From Chondrilla cf. caribensis (taxonomy: Eukaryota > Porifera > Demospongiae > Chondrillida > Chondrillidae), in assembly GCA_964020155.1 (NCBI GenBank), contig OZ026553.1, positions 4,666,509-4,679,008 on the forward strand: a stretch of DNA of 12,500 nucleotides, read 5' to 3'. Position numbers and translations under genes: made by a program. Shown piece after piece: positions 6,494 to 12,500 of this stretch (within the stretch, counting starts at the first letter, position 1; each line of letters starts with the position of its first letter). The notes under the pieces were generated by a model that worked only from the letters and a program-made list of their open reading frames with translations, ran no database searches and had not been told where the DNA came from.

Positions 6494-6858
6494 CACCACA
6501 CACAGTCACTCACAGCACACTACACACAACACTCTACACACTCACACACAACACACCACATACACACACACTACACACAACACTCTACACACTCACATCA
6601 CACTACACACAACACTGTACATACACACACACTACACACAACACTCTACACACTCACAGCACACTACACACAGCACTCTATACACACACAACACTCTACA
6701 CACTCACACACAACACTCTACACACTCACTCACAGCACACTACACACAGCACTCTATACACACACTCACTCACAACACACTACACTCTACATACACACAC
6801 ACTACACACAACACTCTACACACTCACAGCACACTACACAGCACTCTACACATCCACT
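6494..6858. repeat. CA-rich minisatellite, array 2
   Basis: Same family of units as array 1 (CACTCTACA, CACTCACA, GCACACTACACACAACAC) but shorter and ordered differently. It starts at the same point after CAAGTTACAAGTA and ends at the same place next to the ankyrin exon (CCACTCACTACAAACACC). Array length therefore varies between duplicates, as expected of a minisatellite. Confidence 0.92.
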
Positions 6859-6864
6859 CACTAC

Positions 6865-6986
6865 AAACACCATCTTGGGCTCCAGTAGTTTACTATGACA
6901 AATTGACCAGAATCTGATGCCAAATCACATGGAGTCTTTCCCAAAGTGTTCTTTATCAATAACGGAGACCCATAAGCCAAGAGAAG
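6865..6986 (-). pseudogene. ANKIB1-like: ANKIB1-like copy 2, exon 3 (1-base deletion frameshift)
   Basis: Matches exon 3 of copy 1: LLLAYGSPLLIKNTLGKTPC, then CDLASDSGQFVIV. It then loses frame because one T is missing from the run that is TAGTTTTA in copy 1 and TAGTTTA here, near 6887-6891. The exon is 122 instead of 123 bases. The same acceptor (ACACCCAG) and donor region remain. If this is not a sequencing error, the copy cannot make the full ankyrin domain. Confidence 0.75.
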
Positions 6987-7373
6987 CTGGGTGTTGGCAT
7001 TAGAAGAGAGGATAATAAGCACATGTGCATGGTGCATACAGAATCTCTTGATACATTTACGTATGTACATGTACGTACATACGTAGGTATACACAATATA
7101 CATACATACAAAGCACACCACGTACACACCAATGTACAGTTGAACCTCGTCAACATGAAATTCCATGGACAATTCCACAATTCCATGCTAAAAGCATTTC
7201 CTGTTGACAGTACTCACATAATGCACGTGTACATCAGCTGAAAATGTAGAGACTTAACAATAATCTTACGCTGTAGAGATGTTGTTTTAATAAGGTTTGA
7301 CTGCACATAAATTGTACAAAATGTACATTACATATATACATTCGTACATACGTTGGTACAGGTACACACTTAC

Positions 7374-7430
7374 TTCAGCACATCCAAGTAGACCAGACTG
7401 AGCAGCCAGATGTAATGGTGTATTCTCATC
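7374..7430 (-). pseudogene. ANKIB1-like: ANKIB1-like copy 2, exon 2
   Basis: A 57-base ankyrin exon reading [19 protein letters not shown], with acceptor GCTGTGTAG and donor GTAAGT, phase 0-0. One residue differs from copy 1. The exon alone is intact; it is listed as pseudogene because its neighbour, exon 3, is frameshifted. Confidence 0.8.
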
Positions 7431-7452
7431 CTACACAGCATTGAAACGTGTG

Positions 7453-7453
<1 letters not shown>

Positions 7454-7509
<56 letters not shown>

Positions 7510-7522
7510 CACACACACACAC
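7454..7522. repeat. (CA)n microsatellite filling intron 1 of copy 2
   Basis: About 70 bases of CA dinucleotides with one AACA interruption. They occupy most of the 92-base intron between ankyrin exons 1 and 2. The sense-strand donor is AAG|GTGTGTG, part of the repeat itself. Confidence 0.95.
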
Positions 7523-7840
7523 CTTGTCCAACAGACGCACAGACGGATGATAAACATAACTCTTGTCACCGCCAAATCGAAGGCATTCGTCCGGGAAAAG
7601 TTTGTGCTCGAACCTGACAGCGTATATCAGAGGCGTGTCGTTGGAAGGACTGGGCCCCATGTGTTTATTAGGATTAAAGTTCTTCTGGAAGTGGGCTGAC
7701 ATATCGGATTCCAAAGACTGCATTTTCCGAAGGATCTCTTCTTCTCCAGGTAATTTCCATTTGGATTCCTTCTTACTGTCATCTTTCCGTTCTTCTTCGG
7801 TTAGTAAAAACTGAAAGAACTTCGTTTCCACTGCACCCAT
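7523..7840 (-). pseudogene. ANKIB1-like: ANKIB1-like copy 2, exon 1 (start intact; 62-residue ankyrin deletion)
   Basis: Open for 106 codons from ATG 7840-7838 to donor AAG|GTGTGT. It begins MGAVETKFFQFLLTEEE, resembling the ANKIB1 start MGNTTTKFRKALINGDE, which also has a glycine at position 2 suitable for N-myristoylation. It continues KWKLPGEEEILRKMQSLES, HMGPSPSNDTPLIYAVRFEH and ECLRFGGD. It then jumps straight to KSYVYHPS, missing the 62 residues that copy 1 has between GGD and KSYVYH. The deletion is in frame (186 bases), with GTC at both edges. This is the most gene-like copy at its 5' end, but exon 3 is frameshifted. Confidence 0.78.
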
Positions 7841-7937
7841 CTCCAGTACGCACTGATCATTAGAATCTGTCACGAGTCTTTAGGTAACATAATGTCATAA
7901 TGTGTTCTTACACGTAACTGAAACAGTGAATTATTGG

Positions 7938-8087
7938 GCAAAAAAGATGGCCGATTTCAAAAGGCCGAGAATTAGAAATTCGGCTAGAATTCAAGCGAAA
8001 CGGCTTCGCCGAACTTTATATCTCCACTGAAGGTTTATCCAAACCTAAAGTAGACGTCCAAGTATTTTGAGTGCTGGGGAAGGCTTC
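7938..8087 (+). repeat. Repeat element A, copy 2
   Basis: Near-identical to copies at 3771 and 11094. It sits roughly 100 bases upstream (gene orientation) of the ATG at 7840, so it could lie in the promoter of the ANKIB1-like copy. Confidence 0.88.
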
Positions 8088-8171
8088 TACGACTCCACTT
8101 TTATCATTTTTTATCAAATTGTACACTTAGGGCAACTATAAATAGCGCAGATACTAATAATAGAATAGATA

Positions 8172-8470
8172 GGTCACGGTAGCCGGTTGGTCAGGTGACA
8201 CGACTCTAGGCTCCAGGTCGCGGGTTCGAAACTCCAAAAGGACGGTTTTTTTCTCTGAAAAAAAAGAGCTCACTTCCTGGTGGTCAGTCGCAATACTCTC
8301 TACAAAGAACCGTAGGGGGGAGCTTTGGGACTCGCGGCTGACCTCCCAGCTAGAATAGTGTCTTCTGCATTCGCGGAATGACCAAGTACACAGTACCTGT
8401 GGAAAGTCCCTATAAAGCCGACCATGGGTTTGTTCGACCCCGAGTGGGTGACCTTTTTTATTTTTTTTTC
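8172..8470 (+). mobile_element. tRNA-derived SINE, copy 2
   Basis: Same tRNA-like head, with the B box GGGTTCGAAACTCC at 8222-8235, the same body and T-rich tail. Compared with copy 1 it has shorter A and T runs. Its 3' side continues into the calumenin 3' flank rather than into element B, so block II and block I part ways here. Confidence 0.72.
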
Positions 8471-8828
8471 AACTCAAGGCCATAAACCACCCATAACCAT
8501 CATTACCATGTACAGTATGTTGTATGCATCATTATACAATCACTACATGTACCACACAAATGGGGAGCACTATATATAGGCAGCATGCCCGCATCACAAG
8601 TGTATGAGCTTCCACGTAATGTCGACATTATGCAACTCCATTACATCCAAACATGTACACATTGAGATTTGACTATTGTACAATATTTAACTGTTGATTT
8701 CAATTCATTGTAATAATATTTTGAGCAAGATGAACAGACTTGATGTTGTCAGCAAATGAACTGGATCTCTCCATAATGCCAATTAAACCGCTGAAGCATC
8801 CAGAATCCATGGGATTGAGCGGTACAGA
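8471..8828 (-). other. 3' UTR / 3' flank of calumenin copy A
   Basis: Sequence downstream of the calumenin stop codon. It is almost identical to 12137-12498, with a 4-base indel (GCAACTCC versus GCAACTTTCTCC) and a few substitutions. It probably holds the 3' UTR. I did not find a canonical polyadenylation hexamer other than A-runs formed by the SINE tail. Confidence 0.55.
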
Positions 8829-8933
8829 TTAGAATTCGTCGTGGATGGTGAGTTGTTTGCCATATTCTGTGACCCTACTGGCAACGAAGATGTCCTGGTT
8901 GTCCAAGATTTCTTGTTTTGAGAGGACTTCATC
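8829..8933 (-). CDS. CALU-like: Calumenin-like copy A, last exon (HDEF ER-retention end)
   Basis: Acceptor TATATTTAG precedes 8933; the stop TAA is at 8831-8829. It encodes DEVLSKQEILDNQDIFVAS, then RVTEYGKQL and TIHDEF. The first residues complete EF-hand 6 across the splice (D-S-D-Q | D-E-V-L-S-K-Q-E), with Glu in place of the usual Gly at loop position 6. The C-terminal HDEF is the KDEL-like retention signal of calumenin and relatives, which keeps the protein in the early secretory pathway. The exon joins the preceding one in phase 0. Confidence 0.9.
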   Translation of the reverse strand, partial: DEVLSKQEILDNQDIFVASRVTEYGKQLTIHDEF

Positions 8934-8983
8934 CTAAATATACACAAATGCAGTGTGAATGAGTTGGATGTACAGGTGTATAT

Positions 8984-8984
<1 letters not shown>

Positions 8985-9036
<52 letters not shown>

Positions 9037-9046
9037 ACGTGTGTGC

Positions 9047-9136
<90 letters not shown>

Positions 9137-9156
9137 TGTGTGTGTGTGTGTGTATG

Positions 9157-9191
<35 letters not shown>

Positions 9192-9192
9192 T
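8985..9192. repeat. (GT)n microsatellite in the last calumenin intron
   Basis: About 200 bases of GT dinucleotides broken by CATGCA-type interruptions (GTGCACGTGTGTGCATATG; TATGCATG twice). It lies inside the intron between the last two calumenin exons and creates spurious Cys/Val and Thr/His ORFs on both strands. Confidence 0.95.
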
Positions 9193-9289
9193 GTTGCGTG
9201 CACGCACGCTGTGTGGGTGCATCATGCACTGTGTACGTATGTGTGAGTGAGAATCTTAGCACATCCACACTGGACAACCCATCCCTAAC

Positions 9290-9492
9290 CTGGTCACTAT
9301 CAGCTTCATGTATGAGATGACCTGCTTCTGTTTCAAAAGGGTCGTAGTGGGTAGGGAGGATCCATTTTCTCAGCTCATCCCTGTCCAGCTTCCCATCCCC
9401 ATTGAAGTCTCTGTGAGTGTCGAAGTTGTTGCGTTCTCTCTGCACCCATGTAGGCTCATCCGGTCCATCTCTTGAAGGATTGTACATGTCAT
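9290..9492 (-). CDS. CALU-like: Calumenin-like copy A, penultimate exon (EF-hand 5)
   Basis: Acceptor CACTGCAG precedes 9492; donor CAG|GTTAGG follows 9290. The exon is 203 bases, entered in phase 1, left in phase 0. It reads DMYNPSRDGPDEPTWVQRER, then the canonical EF loop DFNGDGKLDRDE and LRKWILPTHYDPFETEAGHL, matching the calumenin motifs DEPEWVKTER, DKNRDGKMDKEE and KDWILPSDYDHAEAEARHL. The end (HEADSDQ) is the first half of EF-hand 6. The WILP motif after EF-hand 5 is a family hallmark. Confidence 0.92.
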
Positions 9493-9691
9493 CTGCAGTG
9501 TGATAACATACCAACAGTTACTGTGGTACAGTGGGACCTCGGTGAACCAACACTCTTGCACAAGACAACTAATACATGTCAGAGTAGAAAATGTCAATGT
9601 GCATGTGTGGATTGTACATCTCAGCATGTGATCATGTGGGCGTGTAGTTGTTGGGTGTGTATGCACAAGTGGACTACAGTACAGTACTTAC

Positions 9692-9937
9692 TTAAGTATT
9701 CATCTTTCGTGATGAACCCATCATGATTGGCATCCATTTCTTCCGCCGTCCTTTGAAGAACAATTTCACTCATGTGAGGAAAGTCATGAGGATGGAGGAA
9801 GCCGGCAAATTCATCTACGCTCAATCCCTTGTCCTTGTTCAGGTCAGCAGCTTCCCAAGCCTTCTTGTCATTTTCCATCTGTTGCCTGAAGGTGATTTGA
9901 CGATACTGGTCATACAGTTCATCCAATCTGTCTTCCT
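9692..9937 (-). CDS. CALU-like: Calumenin-like copy A, middle exon (EF-hands 3 and 4)
   Basis: Acceptor CACCCTTAG precedes 9937, donor GTAAGT at 9691 onward; 246 bases, phase 1 in and out. It reads EDRLDELYDQYRQITFRQQM, then EF-hand 3 loop DLNKDKGLSVDE, the family motif FAGFLHPHDFPHM, and EF-hand 4 loop DANHDGFITKDE with all calcium-ligand positions filled. The FLHP motif between EF-hands 3 and 4 is typical of calumenin/reticulocalbin (FTAFLHPEE). EF-hand 3 has Lys at loop position 6 instead of Gly. Confidence 0.92.
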
Positions 9938-9964
9938 CTAAGGGTGAAAGATGATAGTGAAGAC

Positions 9965-9966
<2 letters not shown>

Positions 9967-10033
<67 letters not shown>
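9967..10033. repeat. (GT)n microsatellite in a calumenin intron
   Basis: An uninterrupted run of about 33 GT units, followed by GT-rich degenerate sequence up to about 10120. It lies between the EF-hand 2 and EF-hand 3/4 exons. Confidence 0.95.
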
Positions 10034-10037
<4 letters not shown>

Positions 10038-10150
10038 TATGTGTGCATGTGTGTGTACCTGTACACATAGTGTATGCATGTGTATGTGTATTTGTAAGTG
10101 TGTATGTGGTGGCACACACACACCCTACATAACCTAATGTATATACTTAC

Positions 10151-10283
10151 TGGCCATATAGCTGTATGTTGTGTTCATCCATTCATCAAACTCCAGGTCA
10201 CCAGAGTTATCAAGGTCCTGCAGCTCCATTTGCATCTTTGCATCATCGTAGGCAGACTTCTTCAAGGAGTGCTTGATCCAGTC
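10151..10283 (-). CDS. CALU-like: Calumenin-like copy A, EF-hand 2 exon; abuts the minisatellite (5' side of gene missing)
   Basis: Encodes DWIKHSLKKSAYDDAKMQME, the EF-hand 2 loop DLDNSGDLEFDE and WMNTTYSYMA, matching calumenin DWIKFAQKRW ... DLNEDGLVSWEE ... YKNATYGYV. The donor is GCCA|GTAAGT in phase 1, and the splice rebuilds Lys before EDRLDEL. On the other side the recognisable protein stops at D-W-I-K: the next bases are CA-rich minisatellite. A possible acceptor (TGTGCAG, 10286-10284) lies exactly at the junction, so either the exon is complete and the array is intronic, or the exon was cut inside EF-hand 1. No signal-peptide or EF-hand 1 exon follows before the next calumenin 3' end near 12500, so the gene is 5'-truncated here either way. 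Confidence 0.85.
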
Positions 10284-10286
10284 TGC

Positions 10287-10632
10287 ACACTCTAACACTC
10301 ACAGCACTCTACATACATACACGCTCACACACAGCACTCTACACACTCACAGCACACTACACACAACCTCACACACAGCACTCTACACACTCACACACAA
10401 CACTCACAGCACACTACACACAACACTCTACATACACACACACTACACACAACACTCTACACACACACACAGCACTCACAGCACACTACACATAACACTC
10501 TACATACACACACACACAGCACTCTACATACATACACACTCACACACAGCACTCTACACACTCACACACAACACTCACAGCACACTACACACAACCTCAC
10601 ACACAGCACTCTACACACTCACACACAACACA
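10287..10632. repeat. CA-rich minisatellite, array 3
   Basis: Same word set as arrays 1 and 2, closest to array 1 in carrying ACATACATACAC and CTCACACACAGCACTCTAC units. In block III it directly joins the calumenin EF-hand 2 exon on one side and the (CA)n beside ANKIB1-like exon 1 on the other. The two ankyrin exons and intron 2 that separate these in blocks I and II are absent. Confidence 0.92.

Positions 10633-10635
<3 letters not shown>

Positions 10636-10693
<58 letters not shown>
10636..10693. repeat. (CA)n microsatellite next to ANKIB1-like copy 3
   Basis: Uninterrupted CA run bordering the exon 1 donor of copy 3. It is the likely recombination partner that fused intron 1 to the minisatellite. 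Confidence 0.95.
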
Positions 10694-10695
<2 letters not shown>

Positions 10696-10983
10696 TGTCC
10701 AACAGACGCACAGACGGATGATAAACATAACTCTTGTCACCGCCAAATCGAAGGCATTCGTTCGGGAAAAGTTTGTGCTCGAACCTGACAGCGTATATCG
10801 GAGGCGTGTCGTTGGAAGGACTGGGTCCCATGTGTTTATTAGGATTAAAGTTCTTCTGGAAGTGGGCTGACATATCGGATTCCGAAGACTGCATTTTCCG
10901 AATTTGGATTCCTTCTTACTGTCATCTTTCCGTTCTTCTTCGGTTAGTAAAAACTGAAAGAACTTCGTTTCCACTACACCCAT
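10694..10983 (-). pseudogene. ANKIB1-like: ANKIB1-like copy 3, exon 1 only (two deletions)
   Basis: Starts MGVVETKFFQFLLTEEE at ATG 10983-10981 and ends LLDK at donor AAG|GTGTGT. It shares the 186-base in-frame ankyrin deletion with copy 2. In addition, 28 bases are missing at about 10902/10903 (CATTTTCCGAA joined to TTTGGATTCC), which shifts the frame after KKESK; the downstream frame with HMGPSPSNDTPPIYAVRFEH survives only as a relic. Exons 2 and 3 are gone. It cannot encode the ankyrin protein. Confidence 0.8.
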
Positions 10984-11093
10984 CTCCATATACGCATTGA
11001 TCATTAGAATCTGTCCACGAGTCTTTAGGTAACATAATGTCATAATGTGTTCTTACACGTAACTGAAACAGTGAATTTTATATTTCATATTTG

Positions 11094-11243
11094 GCAAAAA
11101 GATGGCCGATTTCAAAAGGCCGAGAATTAGAAATTCGGCTAGAATTCAAGTGAAACGGCTTCGCCGAAATTTATATCTTCAGCGAAGGTTTTTACAAACC
11201 TAAAGTAGACGTCCAAGTATTTTGAGTGCTGGGGAAGGCTTCT
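11094..11243 (+). repeat. Repeat element A, copy 3
   Basis: Near-identical to the copies at 3771 and 7938, with GAAATTTATATCTTC instead of GAACTTTATATCTCC near its middle. It is again followed by the SINE-containing segment. Confidence 0.88.
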
Positions 11244-11336
11244 ACGACTCCACTTTTAATCATTTTTATCAAATTGTACACTTAGGGCAACTATAAATAG
11301 CGCAGATACTAATAATAAAATAGATAGGTCACGGTA

Positions 11337-11658
11337 GCCGGTTGGTCAGGTGACACGACTCTAGGCTCCAGGTCGCGGGTTCGAAACTCCAAAATGACGG
11401 TTTTTTTCTCTGAAAAACCGTCATTTTGGAGTTTCTCTGAAAAAAAAAAAGAGCTCACTTCCTGGTGATCAGTCGCAATACTCTCTACAAAGAACCGTAG
11501 GGGGGAGCTTTGGGACTCGCGGCTGACCTCCCAGCTAGAATAGTGTCTTCTGCATTCGCGGAATGACCAAGTACACAGTACCTGTGGAAAGTCCCTATAA
11601 AGCCGACCATGGGTTTGTTCGACCCCGAGTGGGTGACCTTTTTTATTTTTTTTTTCAA
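11337..11658 (+). mobile_element. tRNA-derived SINE, copy 3 (with inserted inverted copy)
   Basis: The same tRNA-like head (B box at 11377-11390) and body as copies 1 and 2. It is lengthened just after the head by about 32 bases, which repeat the end of the head in inverted orientation and create the hairpin at 11384-11434. The remaining body and T-rich tail match the other copies. The tail leads into TCAACTCAAATGAGGAGCAC and then toward element B. Confidence 0.72.
11384..11434. repeat. Perfect 22-bp inverted repeat, 7-base loop
   Basis: Left arm 11384-11405 (AAACTCCAAAATGACGG plus five T) is the exact reverse complement of right arm 11413-11434; the loop is TTCTCTG. The right arm has no counterpart in SINE copies 1 and 2, where TTTCTCTG is followed directly by the A-run. 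Confidence 0.95.
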
Positions 11659-11688
11659 CTCAAATGAGGAGCACTATGGGGAACATAT

Positions 11689-11766
11689 GTACGTACATGT
11701 ACATGGGTAACATATATTATGTATATGTACATATAACATATACGTACATGTACATGGGTAACATAT
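11689..11766. repeat. Local AT-rich palindromic duplication
   Basis: The segment TACGTACATGTACATGGGTA and the following ACATAT occur twice (11690 and 11740), separated by TATTATGTATATGTACATATA-type sequence. The region is absent from the equivalent position in block I (around 4430), so it expanded locally. Confidence 0.75.
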
Positions 11767-11777
11767 GACAACAATAT

Positions 11778-12046
11778 TATGTATAGACTAGTGGTAGCTA
11801 CTAATAAGTGATTATTATCGCTGATTGGAACTCTAAAATTAATTTTTAGGGGTTGCTTGAAAAAGTTGCCCTATTTTGAAATTCCAAGAATTAGAAATTG
11901 AGAAATTGGTCTGGAATTCGGGCATAACGGGTATGCCAAACGTAATAACCTCGAAGCCCAAAAAGAGATGCCTATGTAGTTCCAGTGTGTGTGTGTGTGG
12001 GGGGGGGGGAATACTTGTTGGTTTGGAGAGTTTGGTGTAATAGGAT
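11778..12046 (+). repeat. Repeat element B, copy 2
   Basis: Matches 4460-4710, with a short duplication (GAAATTGAGAAATTGG) and a longer GT/G run (about 11984-12009). It ends at GTAATAGGATCA, where it is joined to the 3' half of a SINE rather than to the sequence seen after 4710. Confidence 0.75.
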
Positions 12047-12140
12047 CAAGTACACAGTACCTGTGGAAAGTCCCTATAAAGCCGACCATGGGTTTGTTCG
12101 ACCCCGAGTGGGTGACCTTTTTCATTTTTTTTTTTCAACT
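12047..12140 (+). mobile_element. 3' half of a SINE (fourth, partial copy)
   Basis: Begins AGTACACAGTACCTGTGG and runs through GACCATGGGTTTGTTCGACC to the T-rich tail, matching 8385-8475. The tRNA-like head is missing. The left edge is a sharp junction with element B. Confidence 0.8.
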
Positions 12141-12500
12141 CAAGGCCATAAACCACCCATAACCATCATTACCATGTACAGTATGTTGTATGCATCATTA
12201 TACAATCACTACATGTACCACACAAATGGGGAGCACTATATATAGGCAGCATGCCCGCATCACAAGTGTATGAGCTTCCACGTAATGTCGACATTATGCA
12301 ACTTTCTCCATTACATCCAAACATGTACACATTGAGATTTAACTATTGTACAATATTTAACTGTTGATTTCAATTCATTGTAATAATATTTTGAGCAAGA
12401 TGAACAGACTTGATGTTGTCAGCAAATGAACTGGATCTCTCCATAATGCCAATTAAACCGCTGAAGCATCCAGAATCCATGGGATTGAGCGGTACAGATT
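12141..12500 (-). other. CALU-like: 3' flank of another calumenin copy (B), up to the stop codon
   Basis: Nearly identical to 8476-8830. The last two bases of the window are the first two plus-strand bases of the minus-strand stop codon (TTA at 8829-8831 in copy A), so the coding part of copy B should begin immediately outside the window. Together with copy A this shows that at least the 3' end of calumenin is duplicated about 3.7 kb apart. Confidence 0.8.

Noticed and set aside
8929..9320. Cys/Val- and Thr/His-rich frames on both strands
   Set aside because: They are translations of the (GT)n microsatellite inside a calumenin intron.

Overview
The window is metazoan genomic DNA: GT/AG introns, dinucleotide microsatellites, tRNA-derived SINEs, and pieces of three animal gene families, all on the minus strand. 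The families are a calumenin/reticulocalbin (CREC EF-hand, ER lumen), an ANKIB1-like ankyrin protein and an NBR1-like autophagy receptor. Short introns and divergent but recognisable sequences suggest an early-branching marine invertebrate; a sponge is my best guess, held loosely.

Layout, left to right. (1) 19-251: first exon of a calumenin gene that continues off the left edge, followed by its upstream region with a perfect CRE palindrome. (2) 1283-4710: repeat block I. It contains a first broken ANKIB1-like copy (exons at 3679-3190, 2931-2875, 2499-2377 and a doubtful one at 1674), a CA-rich minisatellite, microsatellites, repeat element A, a tRNA-derived SINE and repeat element B. (3) 4892-5991: two 3' exons of an NBR1-like gene, with LIR and UBA; the LIR exon carries two in-frame TAG codons. 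(4) 6254-8540: repeat block II, with a second ANKIB1-like copy, element A and the SINE. (5) 8829-10283: the last four exons of a second calumenin copy, ending in the ER-retention tetrapeptide HDEF. Its 5' side stops in an exon that abuts the minisatellite. (6) 10287-12046: repeat block III, with a third ANKIB1-like copy (first exon only), element A, a SINE carrying a perfect 22-bp hairpin, and element B. (7) 12047-12500: a second copy of the calumenin 3' flank, running into the first two bases of the stop codon.

No gene is complete. The picture is a segmental-duplication mosaic in which gene fragments are joined at CA-rich arrays, and each ANKIB1-like copy has its own lesions. Either the locus really expanded in tandem and decayed, or divergent haplotypes were joined by the assembler; sequence alone cannot decide. 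I did not find a new multi-gene system. The most interesting items are the interrupted NBR1-like LIR exon, the minisatellite built from splice-donor-like units, the exon/minisatellite junction in calumenin, and the SINE hairpin.
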